DNA of 64,000 nt from Sphingomonas xinjiangensis (GTDB taxonomy: Bacteria > Pseudomonadota > Alphaproteobacteria > Sphingomonadales > Sphingomonadaceae), in assembly GCF_014199255.1 (NCBI RefSeq), contig NZ_JACIJF010000014.1:1-64000 (forward strand), read 5' to 3'. Shown in pieces: positions 54,750 through 63,956 of this stretch. Made by a program: the position numbers and the translations under genes. Below the pieces are notes generated by a model. The model was not told where the DNA came from. It did not search any database and saw nothing but the letters and a program-made list of their open reading frames with translations. Numbering within the stretch: the stretch's first letter is position 1; every line of letters begins with the position of its first letter.

Positions 54750-55484
54750 CTAGGCGAGGTCTGCCTGGCCGATCAGCGTCAGCACGTCGCCGATCAGCAC
54801 CCGCATCGCCGCGCGTGCCCGCTCCGGATCGCGCGCCGCGATCGCGTCGCGCACGGCGGCATGTTCGGCCAGGCTGGCAGTGTGCCCCTTGATCCGGTTG
54901 GTGAAGCGGATCGAAGTGCGCAGCGCCGTGCTCACCACGTCGCGGAACTGGGCATAAAAGGGGTTTTCCGACGCGCGCAGGATCGCGACGTGAAAGGCGA
55001 TGTCGGCGTCGAGTGGATCGTCGTCGCCGCGCTCGGCGGCTTCCATCCGGTCGAGTCCGGACGAAATCGCGCGCAGATCGTCCGCGCTCGCCACGCGCGC
55101 CGCCAGCGCCGCAGCTTCGGGCTCGATCGCCACGCGCAGCTCGTTGAACTGGCGCAGCAGATCGATCGAGAATTTGCGTTCCAGCAGCCAGCGCAGCACA
55201 TCGGTGTCGAACAGGTTCCAGTTCTGCGACGGCTGCACCACCGTGCCCTGGCGTGGACGGGCGCTCAGCAGCCCCTTGGCGGTGAGCATTTTCACCGCTT
55301 CGCGCGTCACCGAGCGGCTGACGCCGTGCTGTTTCGCCAGTTCCGCCTCAGTCGGGAACACTTCCTGCTCATAGTGCCCGGTGACGATGGCGCGCCCCAA
55401 GCTGTCGAGCATGCCATAGGTCAGGTTTCGCCCCAGCTGCGGACGCTCGGCGCGGCTTCCCAGGCTTGGATAATTGGTGGCCAT
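54750..55484 (-). CDS. FadR/GntR-family transcriptional regulator
   Basis: 244 residues: winged helix-turn-helix at 25-95 ('EVFPTEAELAKQHGVSRSVTREAVKMLTAKGLL') and a helical FCD effector domain ('FNELRVAIEPEAAALAA', 'DADIAFHVAILRASENPFYAQF', 'EHAAVRDAIAARDPERARAAM') with the three-His metal site pattern. Divergent from the SSS symporter-dgoK-dgoA unit, so it probably represses it and answers to galactonate or KDPGal, as E. coli DgoR does. An open frame in the same register continues to 57497 but is antisense to the symporter. Confidence 0.93.
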   Translation of the reverse strand: MATNYPSLGSRAERPQLGRNLTYGMLDSLGRAIVTGHYEQEVFPTEAELAKQHGVSRSVTREAVKMLTAKGLLSARPRQGTVVQPSQNWNLFDTDVLRWLLERKFSIDLLRQFNELRVAIEPEAAALAARVASADDLRAISSGLDRMEAAERGDDDPLDADIAFHVAILRASENPFYAQFRDVVSTALRTSIRFTNRIKGHTASLAEHAAVRDAIAARDPERARAAMRVLIGDVLTLIGQADLA

Positions 55485-55679
55485 GGCCTTGTTCAAACCC
55501 TCTTCCACTGCGGGGATCGTTCGCGCGGACCCGCATTTTTGACGCACGTTAGCGGTATGGCGTCGCTGGACAAGGCAAATAAATACGATAAATGAACAGC
55601 AGCGGCTCGGCTTGCCGCAATCATGACGCGGATAGCCCGGCACAAGCCGGCGGCGCGGGCACCTTAGGGGAAGGACGCC

Positions 55680-57278
55680 ATGACCAGTCTCTCGCAGATC
55701 GATCTGATCGTCGTCATCGTGTACGCGATCGGCATATTCGGGCTCGCCCAATGGGTCAGCCGCGAAAAGGCGGGTCACGCCAAGGACACGTCCGATTATT
55801 TCCTCGCGTCCAAGTCGCTCCCCTGGTGGGCGATCGGCGCGTCGCTGATCGCGGCCAACATCTCGGCCGAACAGATCGTCGGCATGTCGGGATCGGGCTA
55901 TGCCATTGGCCTCGCGATCGCGTCGTACGAGTGGATGGCCGCGCTCACGCTGCTGATCGTCGGCAAGTTCTTCCTGCCGATCTTCCTGCGTAACGAGATC
56001 TATACGATGCCGCAGTTCCTGGAGCAGCGGTACGGGAAGATCCTGCCGGTGCTGATGGCGGTGTTCTGGCTCGCGCTCTATGTGTTCGTGAACCTCACCT
56101 CGATCATCTGGCTCGGCTCGATCGCGGTCAACAAGGTGGCCGGCGTCGACCAGGACGCCGCGCTGATTGCGCTCGGCGCGTTTGCGCTGCTCTATCAGCT
56201 GTACGGCGGGCTCAAGGCCGTCGCGCTGACCGACATCGTCCAGGTCACGTTGCTGGTGCTGGGCGGCCTCGTCATCTCGTATCTGACCCTGAACGAGATC
56301 AGCGGAGGGCAGGGCGTGATCGCCGGCTTCGGCGTCCTCACCGATCGCGTCCCCGGCCACTTCGACATGATCCTGTCGAGCGATCACCCCTTCTACAAGG
56401 ATCTGCCCGGCATCTCGGTGCTGGTCGGCGGCATGTGGATCGCCAACCTCTCTTATTGGGGCTTCAACCAGTATATCATCCAGCGCGCGCTCGCGGCCAA
56501 GAACCTGGGCGAGGCGCAAAAGGGCGTGGTGTTCGCCGCGTATTTGAAGCTCATCATGCCGGTGATCATCGTGCTCCCGGGAATCGCCGCGGTGATCCTG
56601 GCGCCCGAGCTGGGCAAGCCCGACGAAGCCTATCCCACGATGATGCGCCTGCTGGCGCCCGGACTGCTCGGTCTGGTGTTCGCAGCGTTGATCGCCGCGA
56701 TCATCGCCTCGACCGCGTCCAAGATCAATTCGATCGCGACCATCTTCACCCTGGACCTCTATGCCAAGGGCCGCGGCATCAATACGCGCGGGGAGAACGG
56801 CACCGGCGTTGAGGGACAGGAAAAGCACCTCGTGCTTGTTGGCCGCATCGTCGCCGCCGTGGCGGTGGTGATCGCGCTGATCGCCGCGCGTCCGCTGATC
56901 GGCCAGTCGGATCAGGCCTTCCAGTTCATCCAGGAATTCTCCGGCTTCTTCACGCCGGGCATCACCGTGATCTTCCTGCTCGGCCTGTTCTGGAAGGGCG
57001 CGCGCGAATGGGGCGCGATCGTCGCCGCGATTGCATCGGTATTGCTTTCCTATGCGTTCAAGGTCGGCATGCCGGACTTCCCTTTCATGAACCGCATGGG
57101 CCTCGTCTTCCTGATCAGCCTGGCGCTGGCGGTGATCGTCTCGCTGGTGGTCAAGGGACGCGGCGACGCCAACCGAGTCACGATGGAAGGCGTCAGCTTC
57201 GGCACCCCGGCGACGTTCAATATCGCAGGGGTCGGCGTGATCCTGATCCTGATCGCACTCTACGCAACCTGGTGGTGA
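55680..57278 (+). CDS. Sodium:sugar symporter (SSS family)
   Basis: 532 residues, about 14 helices, of the SglT/vSGLT type. Blocks: 'VSREKAGHAKDTSDYFLASKSLPWWAIGASLIAANISAEQIVGMSGSGYA' region near 20-75, 'YGGLKAVALTDIVQ', 'NLSYWGFNQYIIQRALAAK', 'IIASTASKINSIATIFTLDLYAK' and 'IQEFSGFFTPGITVIFLLGLFWK'. vSGLT carries galactose and glucose with Na+. Together with dgoK/dgoA downstream (gap of 4 bases), galactose or a galactonate-like sugar acid is the likely cargo. Confidence 0.93.
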   Translation: MTSLSQIDLIVVIVYAIGIFGLAQWVSREKAGHAKDTSDYFLASKSLPWWAIGASLIAANISAEQIVGMSGSGYAIGLAIASYEWMAALTLLIVGKFFLPIFLRNEIYTMPQFLEQRYGKILPVLMAVFWLALYVFVNLTSIIWLGSIAVNKVAGVDQDAALIALGAFALLYQLYGGLKAVALTDIVQVTLLVLGGLVISYLTLNEISGGQGVIAGFGVLTDRVPGHFDMILSSDHPFYKDLPGISVLVGGMWIANLSYWGFNQYIIQRALAAKNLGEAQKGVVFAAYLKLIMPVIIVLPGIAAVILAPELGKPDEAYPTMMRLLAPGLLGLVFAALIAAIIASTASKINSIATIFTLDLYAKGRGINTRGENGTGVEGQEKHLVLVGRIVAAVAVVIALIAARPLIGQSDQAFQFIQEFSGFFTPGITVIFLLGLFWKGAREWGAIVAAIASVLLSYAFKVGMPDFPFMNRMGLVFLISLALAVIVSLVVKGRGDANRVTMEGVSFGTPATFNIAGVGVILILIALYATWW

Positions 57279-57282
57279 ACTG

Positions 57283-58158
57283 ATGTCGGTGTTCGGTGCG
57301 CGTTTCCTGGCGGTCGATTGGGGTACCACCAATCGCCGCGTCTTCCTGATCGAAGACGGGCAAGTCGCCCGCACCGAACGCGACGATCGCGGCGTGACCG
57401 CCGTGACCCCCGGCGACTTCGACCAGGAAGCGGCGGGCATCCGCGAGCGCTTCGGCGACCTGCCGATGCTGCTCGCCGGCATGGTCGGCTCCACCATCGG
57501 CTGGCAGGTGGCGCCCTATGTCGCGGCACCTGCGGGCGTACCCGAGCTTGCCGCCGGCCTGGTCTGGATCGATGATCGTACCGCCATCGTGCCCGGCATC
57601 TCCACCCTGATCGCCGGACGGCCTGACGTCATGCGCGGCGAGGAAGTCCAACTGCTCGGCGCGGTCGCCGCGGGCCTTGTCCCCGACGACGCGCTGCTCG
57701 CCCAGCCCGGCACGCACTGCAAATGGGTGTATATGGCCGGCGGCCGGGTCGCCGATTTCACCACCGCGATGACCGGCGAGCTGTTCGCGCTTTTGAAGAA
57801 GCACGGCCTGCTCGCATCTCAGCTTACCGCGGAGGTGACGCCCGGCACTGCGTTTCTGGAAGGGGTAGAGGAAGGCCGCCGCCGCGATCTCGCCGCGTCC
57901 TTGTTTGGCATTCGCGCCGCCAAGATGCTGGGCACGCGCGAGGATGCGGACGCCGCGGCTTTTGCCTCGGGCCTGCTGATCGGTGCCGATGTCGCCGCGC
58001 GGCTCGAGACCAGCGGCCACGACACTGTCCACATCCTCGCCGATCCGATGCTCGGCGGGCTGTACGCCGCGGCAATTGAAGCCCAAGGTCGCACCGCCCA
58101 TTTAGTTGACAGCCACGCCGCGTTCGTCGCCGGCATCAACGAGATCGCAAAACAATGA
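57283..58158 (+). CDS. dgoK: 2-dehydro-3-deoxygalactonokinase
   Basis: 291 residues of the ASKHA-like DGOK family. 'FLAVDWGTTNRRVFLI' (residues 7-22) is the phosphate-binding block; 'GMVGSTIGWQVAPYV', 'QPGTHCKWVYMAGGRVADFTTAMTGELFALL' and 'GLLIGADVAARL' follow. Phosphorylates KDGal to KDPGal. Its stop overlaps the dgoA start by 4 bases. Confidence 0.95.
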   Translation: MSVFGARFLAVDWGTTNRRVFLIEDGQVARTERDDRGVTAVTPGDFDQEAAGIRERFGDLPMLLAGMVGSTIGWQVAPYVAAPAGVPELAAGLVWIDDRTAIVPGISTLIAGRPDVMRGEEVQLLGAVAAGLVPDDALLAQPGTHCKWVYMAGGRVADFTTAMTGELFALLKKHGLLASQLTAEVTPGTAFLEGVEEGRRRDLAASLFGIRAAKMLGTREDADAAAFASGLLIGADVAARLETSGHDTVHILADPMLGGLYAAAIEAQGRTAHLVDSHAAFVAGINEIAKQ

Positions 58159-58781
58159 GCCATATCACCGCCTTCGACGCCGCCTTCGCGCGCTGCCCGC
58201 TGATCGCCATTCTGCGCGGGGTGAAGCCCGATGAAGTCGATGGCATCGGTGAGGCGCTGGTCGAGGCCGGCTTCACCCTGATCGAAGTGCCGATGAACTC
58301 GCCCGATCCGCTCAACAGCGTCGCGCGCCTCGCCAAGCGCTTCGAGGGGCGGGCGATCATCGGCGCCGGCACGGTACTCAACGTCGATCAGGTCGAGGCG
58401 GTCCGCGCCGCCGGGGGCACCATGATCATCTCCCCGAACGCCAACACGCAGGTGATCGCCGCCAGCGCCGCCGCGGGCCTGGTCTCGCTCCCCGGCGTCG
58501 CGACGCCGACCGAGGCCTTTGCCGCCATCGACGCCGGCGCTACCGCGCTCAAGCTGTTCCCGGCAGAGGCTGCCAGCCCAAGCGTGCTCAAGGCAATGCG
58601 CGCCGTCCTCCCCAAGGACATGCGCCTGCTGCCGGTCGGCGGCATCGCTCCCGACAATATGGGCCCCTGGCGCGAAGCCGGCGCCACCGGTTTCGGTCTG
58701 GGTTCGGCGCTGTATAAGGTCGGCCTCACCGCCGACCAGGTCGGCGCCAATGCCCGCGCCTTTGTTGCTGCCCTGGCCTGA
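58155..58781 (+). CDS. dgoA: 2-dehydro-3-deoxy-6-phosphogalactonate aldolase
   Basis: 208-residue class I aldolase, KDPG/KDPGal type. Schiff-base Lys133 in 'ALKLFPAEA' and catalytic Glu44 in 'IEVPMNSPDP' are both present, offset by a constant 7 from the E. coli enzyme as I recall it. 'GAGTVLNVDQV', 'ISPNANTQVI' and 'LPGVATPTEA' are family blocks. Splits KDPGal to pyruvate and glyceraldehyde-3-phosphate. With dgoK it completes the lower part of the pathway; a galactonate dehydratase is not in this window. Confidence 0.95.
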   Translation: MSHITAFDAAFARCPLIAILRGVKPDEVDGIGEALVEAGFTLIEVPMNSPDPLNSVARLAKRFEGRAIIGAGTVLNVDQVEAVRAAGGTMIISPNANTQVIAASAAAGLVSLPGVATPTEAFAAIDAGATALKLFPAEAASPSVLKAMRAVLPKDMRLLPVGGIAPDNMGPWREAGATGFGLGSALYKVGLTADQVGANARAFVAALA

Positions 58782-58792
58782 GGAAAAGTTCG

Positions 58793-59017
58793 ATGCGCTA
58801 CGCCGTTCTAGCCGCCACGCTTGCGCTCGCCGCCTGCGGTGAAACCGCCACGCCCAATGCGTCGGTCGACAACACGACTTCCGGCGAACAGGCCAACGAC
58901 ATCGCCGCCGATCCCTTTGGCGCCACCGGCGCGCCCGGCGCGGACTTGACCGACAACGGGGTCAATGACGGCGCGGCTGGCCTGGACGCCGACCGGGCAC
59001 AGAACGCAACCGAGTAA
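58793..59017 (+). CDS. Small lipoprotein, unknown function
   Basis: 74 residues with lipobox 'LAAC' (Cys15) and an acidic, Asn/Asp/Gly-rich mature part ('NASVDNTTSGEQANDIAAD', 'ADLTDNGVNDGAAG'), probably disordered. GAGGAAAAG lies 5-6 bases before the ATG. Follows dgoA by 11 bases and may be read from the same transcript, though nothing links it to sugar metabolism. Confidence 0.65.
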   Translation: MRYAVLAATLALAACGETATPNASVDNTTSGEQANDIAADPFGATGAPGADLTDNGVNDGAAGLDADRAQNATE

Positions 59018-59021
59018 CCAG

Positions 59022-59150
59022 GTCCTTTCCGGAAGGGGGGCGGGGGATCAGCAAAGCTGGTGGAGAGGTAGTCTCTGCGAGCGAGTCCCATGACGCACAT
59101 ACTCCTCCACCACGCAGTTGCGTGCGCGGTTCCCCTCTCATCCGGGGAAG
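59022..59150. repeat. Degenerate REP-like palindrome
   Basis: Left half (59022-59075: CCTTTCCGGAAGG hairpin, then GGGGCGGGGGA and CTGGTGGAGAGGTA) and right half (about 59100-59150: TACTCCTCCACCACGC, GTTCCCCTC and CCGGGGAA) are partial reverse complements. The layout is that of the 1661-1796 element and of the 'CTCCACCAC...CCCCTC' repeats common in sphingomonads. It fills the gap between the small lipoprotein and the efflux operon end. Confidence 0.55.
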
Positions 59151-59178
59151 ATTGAGGTACCCGTCGAGGAACCGGTTA

Positions 59179-60774
59179 TTATTGCGCGTCGGGCCCCATC
59201 AGCGCAGGCCCATCGCTCCGCGCGTCCAGCATCGAATCGCCGCCCAGCGTCCGGTACAGCGTCACCAGATTGCTTGCCTGGGTCAGCCGCGTCGTCACCA
59301 GCGTCCGCCGTGCCGCGTACAAGGACCGCTGCGCGTCCAGCGTTGCCAGGAACGTATCGATCCCGCCGCGATAGCGTGCTTCGGCCAGCCGATAGGTGTC
59401 CGCCGCCGCCTCGGCTTGCGCACCCGTCGCGCGCAGCTGCTCGGTCACGGTCCCGCGCCGGGCCAGCGCGTCCGCCACTTCGCGAAACGCGATCTGGATG
59501 GTGCGCTCATAGGCCGCAACCGACGCATCGCGCTGCGCCTGGGTCAGCCGCACGCCCGCCCGCGCCGCCCCGGCATTGAAGATCGAGTAATTGGCGTTCG
59601 CGCCGCCTGACCAGGTGAAGGCACCGCCGCGGAACAATCCGGCCAGTGCATCGCTCGCCAGTCCCAGCACGCCGGTCAGGGTGATGCGCGGGAACAACGC
59701 CGCGCGGGCCGCGCCGATCTCGGCATTGGCGGCACGCAGCGTATATTCCGCCTGCACCACATCGGGCCGGCGCAGCAGCACTTGCGAGTCCACCCCGGCG
59801 GGCAGTTCGGTGACGCTCGGCGCGGCCTCATCGATCGAGCGCGGCAGCAGCGTCTCGGCGACGGGATTGCCGACCAGCAGCTGCAATGCGTTCACATCCT
59901 GCGCCAGCGCAGTAGTCTGCAAGGCAAGATCGGCGCGTGCGCCTTCCAGGATCTGTTCGGCCTGGCGCAGATCCGTGCGGGGCGCGATGCCGCCCTGCAG
60001 CCGGGCGCGCGTCAGCCGCACGCTTCGCTCGGCGCTCTCCGCGGTATCCTGCGCAATGGCGAGCAGGCTCTTGTCCGCGGCATAGGTCAGCCACGCATCG
60101 GCAATGTCGCCGATCAGCGTCAGCCGAGTTGCCCGCGCCGCCGCCTCCGTCGCAAAATAGCGGTTCTGCTCGGCTTCGGTCAGCGAGGCAATCCGCCCGA
60201 ACAGGTCCAGTTCGAACGCGGTCACGCCACCGCTCGCCGAAAAGCGCGTCCGGGTGCCCGAACCCGAACCAGTGACGGCCGTGCCGGTGCCGGTGCCGCT
60301 TCCTCCCGCGGTTCCGCCTGTTCCCGTTCCTCCGGTGCCCGTTCCTCCGGTGCCCGTTCCTCCGGTGCCAGTGCCGCCATTGCCGGTGCCGCTGTTGCCG
60401 CCGGTAACCGTCGACCCACTACCGGACCCGCCCGAAACCGTGCCGCCCAGGCCCGCGCCGATCTCCGGCAGCAAGTCGGCGCGCTGGATGCGATACTGCT
60501 CGCGCGCGATGCGGATGTTCGCCGCCGCCACGCGCAGGTCGGGATTGTTGATCAGGGCCTGGCGGATCAGCGCCTGCAGGCGCTGATCGCGAAAGATGTC
60601 CTGATACGTCACCGCCGGCAACGCCGCTTCGCTTTGCGCGAGGTACGCGTCGCCTAGCGGCCAGCTCGGCGGCACAGGCGTTTCGGGCCGCACATAATCC
60701 GGCGCCATCGTCTTGCAGCCTGCCAGCGTTGCGCTCGCCAACAGCACCAGCGCTGCGCGTTTCATGTGGTTCAT
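59179..60774 (-). CDS. NodT-family outer-membrane efflux lipoprotein (OprM-like)
   Basis: 531 residues. Lipobox 'LAGC' at 17-20, then two OEP repeats of a TolC-type trimer ('ALINNPDLRVAAANIRIAREQ', 'FELDLFGRIASLTEAEQNRYFA', and 'LLRRPDVVQAEYTLRAANAEIGAARAALFPRITLTG' regions). It forms the exit duct for the RND pump. Residues about 110-175 are a Gly/Thr/Ser insert in the first surface loop with the unit GGTGT repeated; the DNA has three perfect 15-bp copies at 60323-60367. ATG 60774 overlaps the pump stop by 4 bases; an in-frame ATG at 60765 is an alternative. Confidence 0.93.
   Translation of the reverse strand: MNHMKRAALVLLASATLAGCKTMAPDYVRPETPVPPSWPLGDAYLAQSEAALPAVTYQDIFRDQRLQALIRQALINNPDLRVAAANIRIAREQYRIQRADLLPEIGAGLGGTVSGGSGSGSTVTGGNSGTGNGGTGTGGTGTGGTGTGGTGTGGTAGGSGTGTGTAVTGSGSGTRTRFSASGGVTAFELDLFGRIASLTEAEQNRYFATEAAARATRLTLIGDIADAWLTYAADKSLLAIAQDTAESAERSVRLTRARLQGGIAPRTDLRQAEQILEGARADLALQTTALAQDVNALQLLVGNPVAETLLPRSIDEAAPSVTELPAGVDSQVLLRRPDVVQAEYTLRAANAEIGAARAALFPRITLTGVLGLASDALAGLFRGGAFTWSGGANANYSIFNAGAARAGVRLTQAQRDASVAAYERTIQIAFREVADALARRGTVTEQLRATGAQAEAAADTYRLAEARYRGGIDTFLATLDAQRSLYAARRTLVTTRLTQASNLVTLYRTLGGDSMLDARSDGPALMGPDAQ
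60323..60367. repeat. Three perfect 15-bp tandem copies (VNTR-like)
   Basis: CCCGTTCCTCCGGTG occurs three times end to end (60323-60337, 60338-60352, 60353-60367) inside the efflux lipoprotein gene, with more degenerate copies on both sides. Each unit adds five residues without changing frame. Confidence 0.9.
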
Positions 60775-63700
60775 GCCGTCGCCTCCGGACGATTGCGGCG
60801 CGTCCGTTTGCGGATAGCCTCGAGCCCGTCGCGGACCCCGCGGCGCACCAGCACGAAGAACAGCGGGATATAGAAGATCGCCAGCACCGTCGCGGTGATC
60901 ATGCCGCCGATCACCGCCGTGCCGATCGCGATTCGGCTGTTGGCGCCCGCACCGGTAGAGATCGCGAGCGGCAGCACGCCGAAGATGAAGGCAAGGCTGG
61001 TCATCAGAATTGGGCGGAGGCGAAGCCGCGCAGCTTCCATCGCAGCCTCGATCACGCGCTTGCCCTGCTTCTCCGCACGCTCGGCGAATTCGATCATCAG
61101 GATCGCGTTCTTCGCCGCCAGCCCCATGGTCGTCAGCAGCCCGATCTGGAGATACACGTCGTTTTGCAGTCCACGCAGCGTCACGGCGAATACCGCGCCG
61201 ACCAGCCCGAGCGGAATGACCAGCAACACCGCGACCGGAATCGACCAGCTTTCGTACAGCGCGGCCAGGCACAGGAACACCACCAGCAACGACAGGCCGT
61301 AAAGCAGCGGCGCCTGCCCCGACGACAGCCGCTCTTCATAAGACAGCCCTGACCATGCGACCGAGAGGCCGGGAATCTGGCGCGCCAGTGCCGCGATCCG
61401 GTCCATCGCTTCGCCTGACGAAGCGCCGGGCGCGGCCTGACCCTGGACCTGGTAGGAGGGCACGCCATTGAACCGCGACAGCGTCGTGGGGGTGACGCTC
61501 CAGCCGGTGCTGGCGAACGAAGTGAAAGGCGCCATCTGTCCGCTGTTCGTGCGCACGAACCACAATCCCAGATCGGTTGGCTCGGCCCGGTACGGCGCGT
61601 CGCCTTGGACATAGACGCGTTTCACTCGGCCGCGGTCGATGAAGTCGTTGACGTAGCGTCCGCCCCAGGCCGCGGCCAAGGTCGAATTGACGTCGCCCTG
61701 GTTGATGCCCAACGCGGCCAGCTTCTGCTGGTCGACATTGACGCGCAGGGTGGCGTTATCGGGAAGCTCGTTCAGCCGCACGCGGTCCAGCTGCGAATCC
61801 TGGTTTGCGGCCGCGATCAGCCGGTCGCGCGCGGCGTTGAACTCGGCCTGTGTGAGACCGCCGGTATTCTGAAGCTGCATTTCGAAGCCGCTGGTCTGTC
61901 CCAGCCCGCGAATGGCGCCGGGTACCAGCGCGAACACTTCCGCATCGCGAAAGCCGCGGAAAGCGTTTGAAGCGCGTGCGACGATCGCTTCAGCCGTGTT
62001 CTCGGCGCCTTCGCGCGCTTCCCAAGGCGCCAGGTTCAGGAACGCCGCGCCGGTGTTCTGCCCGCTGGCTCCCCCGCCGCCGCCGGCGATGGTGAACAGC
62101 GTGCCCACGTTGTTGCGCTCCTGCTCCAGCCAATAGCGTTCAACCGCACGCTGCACCTCCACGGTGCGCCCCTGCGTCGCGCCTGCGGGCAGACGGAACT
62201 GGACGCGCGCGGCGCCCTGGTCCTCGTTCGGCAGGAAGCCGGTCGGCAGCCGCACGAACAGCAGCGCGAGCAGCACCAGCACAATCGCGTAGATCGCCAG
62301 AACCAGCCATTTGCGGTCGACCACGACCTGTACAGAGCGGACATATCGCTCCGTGCCCCGCTCGAACCCGCGGTTGAACTTGTCGCGCGCAGCCCCGAAA
62401 AAGGCGCCGGCGCGCGGCAGCCGTCGTTCGACCCACCCGGCGTGCTGTTCGTTTTTGGGCTTCAGCAACGTGGCGGTCAGCGCTGGCGAGAGGATCAGCG
62501 CCACCAGCACCGACAGGATCATCGCCGACACGATGGTGATGGAGAACTGGCGATAGATCACTCCGGTCGATCCGCCGAAGAACGCCATCGGCAGGAACAC
62601 CGCGGACAGCACCAGCGCGATAGCGACCAGCGCGACCTGGATCTCGTCCATCGACCGGATCGTCGCTTCCCGGGGGCTGAGCTCGGGGTCTTCCTCCATC
62701 AACCGCTCGACATTCTCGACCACCACGATCGCGTCGTCGACCAGCAGCCCGATCGCCAGCACCAGCCCGAACAGCGTGAGCGTATTGATCGAGAAGCCCG
62801 CGACCGAGAAGATCGCGAAAGTGCCCAGCAGCACCACGGGCACTGCGATTGCCGGGATCAGCGTCGCGCGCCAGCTTTGCAGGAACACGAACATAACGAT
62901 CACCACCAGGATGATCGCCTCGATCAGCGTCTTGACGACTTCCTGGATCGACAGGCGGATGAACGTGGTCGTGTCGTTGGCATAGGCCACCTTGAAGCCC
63001 GGCGGGAAGCCGCGCGACAGCCGGTTGAGCTCGGCTTTCACGGCTTCGGCAGTGGACAGGGCGTCGGCGCCCGGCGCCAGGCTGATCGACAGGCCCGCAC
63101 CCGGATGCCCGTTGATCCGGGTGATGACGGCATAGCTTTCCGCACCCAGTTCCACCCGCGCGACGTCCTCCAGCCGTACGGTCGCGCCGTTGGTCTGCGT
63201 CTTGAGGATGATCGCCTTGAACTGCGCCGGAGTCTGCAGGCGCGACTGGGCCGTCACGACTGCGTTCAGCCGCTGCTCGCTGGGCATCGGCGTGCCGCCG
63301 ATCTCGCCGGCGGCAACCTCGGTGTTCTGGTTCTGGATTGCCGTGATCACGTCGGACGGCATCAGCTGGTAGGACGCCAGCCGATCGGGGTTCAGCCAGA
63401 TGCGCATGGCATAAGGCGCGCCGTACACGTCGGTTTCGCCCACGCCTTCCACGCGGCCCAGCGGATCCTGGAGGTTCGACGCCAGGTAATCGGACACGTC
63501 CTGGTTGGTGCGCTGGTCGGTCTCGTCATACACGCCCACAAGCAGGAGCTGGTCGGCGTTGGACTTGGTGACGCGCAAGCCCTGCTGCTGCACCTGCGCA
63601 GGCAACCGCGACAGCGCCTGTTGCACCTGGTTCTGCACCTGCACCTGCGCGATGTCGGGGTCGGTGCCCTTTTCGAAGGTGACCGACACCGTGGATTGCC

Positions 63701-63956
63701 CGCGCGAGTTGGACGACGAGCTGAAATACAGCAGCCCGTCGATCCCGGTCAGCTGTTGTTCGATCACCTGCGTGACTGAGTTCTGGATCGTTTCCGCCGA
63801 CGCGCCGGGATAGGTGGCGCGCACATTGACCTGGGGCGGCGCCACATCGGGATATTGCGCGATCGGCAGCGTCAGGATCGCGCCGACGCCCGCCAGCATG
63901 ACGATGATCGCGAGCACCCAGGCGAATATCGGGCGATCGATGAAGATCCGCGACAT
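60771..63956 (-). CDS. RND multidrug efflux pump, HAE1 (AcrB/MexB) family
   Basis: 1061 residues, the inner-membrane proton-driven pump. 'MSRIFIDRPIFAWVLAIIVMLAG' start, 12 helices, two large periplasmic loops. The proton relay Asp pair is in 'LLVDDAIVVVENVE' of TM4 (about 400-415), the Lys in TM10 region, and 'FFGGSTGVIYRQFSITIVSAM', 'GFLPNEDQG', 'GLAAKNAILMIEFAE' are HAE1 blocks. Exports hydrophobic and amphiphilic drugs with the adaptor and outer-membrane lipoprotein of the same operon. The start shares one base with the adaptor stop. Confidence 0.97.
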   Translation of the reverse strand: MSRIFIDRPIFAWVLAIIVMLAGVGAILTLPIAQYPDVAPPQVNVRATYPGASAETIQNSVTQVIEQQLTGIDGLLYFSSSSNSRGQSTVSVTFEKGTDPDIAQVQVQNQVQQALSRLPAQVQQQGLRVTKSNADQLLLVGVYDETDQRTNQDVSDYLASNLQDPLGRVEGVGETDVYGAPYAMRIWLNPDRLASYQLMPSDVITAIQNQNTEVAAGEIGGTPMPSEQRLNAVVTAQSRLQTPAQFKAIILKTQTNGATVRLEDVARVELGAESYAVITRINGHPGAGLSISLAPGADALSTAEAVKAELNRLSRGFPPGFKVAYANDTTTFIRLSIQEVVKTLIEAIILVVIVMFVFLQSWRATLIPAIAVPVVLLGTFAIFSVAGFSINTLTLFGLVLAIGLLVDDAIVVVENVERLMEEDPELSPREATIRSMDEIQVALVAIALVLSAVFLPMAFFGGSTGVIYRQFSITIVSAMILSVLVALILSPALTATLLKPKNEQHAGWVERRLPRAGAFFGAARDKFNRGFERGTERYVRSVQVVVDRKWLVLAIYAIVLVLLALLFVRLPTGFLPNEDQGAARVQFRLPAGATQGRTVEVQRAVERYWLEQERNNVGTLFTIAGGGGGASGQNTGAAFLNLAPWEAREGAENTAEAIVARASNAFRGFRDAEVFALVPGAIRGLGQTSGFEMQLQNTGGLTQAEFNAARDRLIAAANQDSQLDRVRLNELPDNATLRVNVDQQKLAALGINQGDVNSTLAAAWGGRYVNDFIDRGRVKRVYVQGDAPYRAEPTDLGLWFVRTNSGQMAPFTSFASTGWSVTPTTLSRFNGVPSYQVQGQAAPGASSGEAMDRIAALARQIPGLSVAWSGLSYEERLSSGQAPLLYGLSLLVVFLCLAALYESWSIPVAVLLVIPLGLVGAVFAVTLRGLQNDVYLQIGLLTTMGLAAKNAILMIEFAERAEKQGKRVIEAAMEAARLRLRPILMTSLAFIFGVLPLAISTGAGANSRIAIGTAVIGGMITATVLAIFYIPLFFVLVRRGVRDGLEAIRKRTRRNRPEATA

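Noticed and set aside
55485..57497. N-terminal extension of the FadR-type regulator to about 915 codons on the minus strand
   Set aside because: Everything beyond 55484 is antisense to the SSS symporter and has no family features; the regulator proper starts at 55484.
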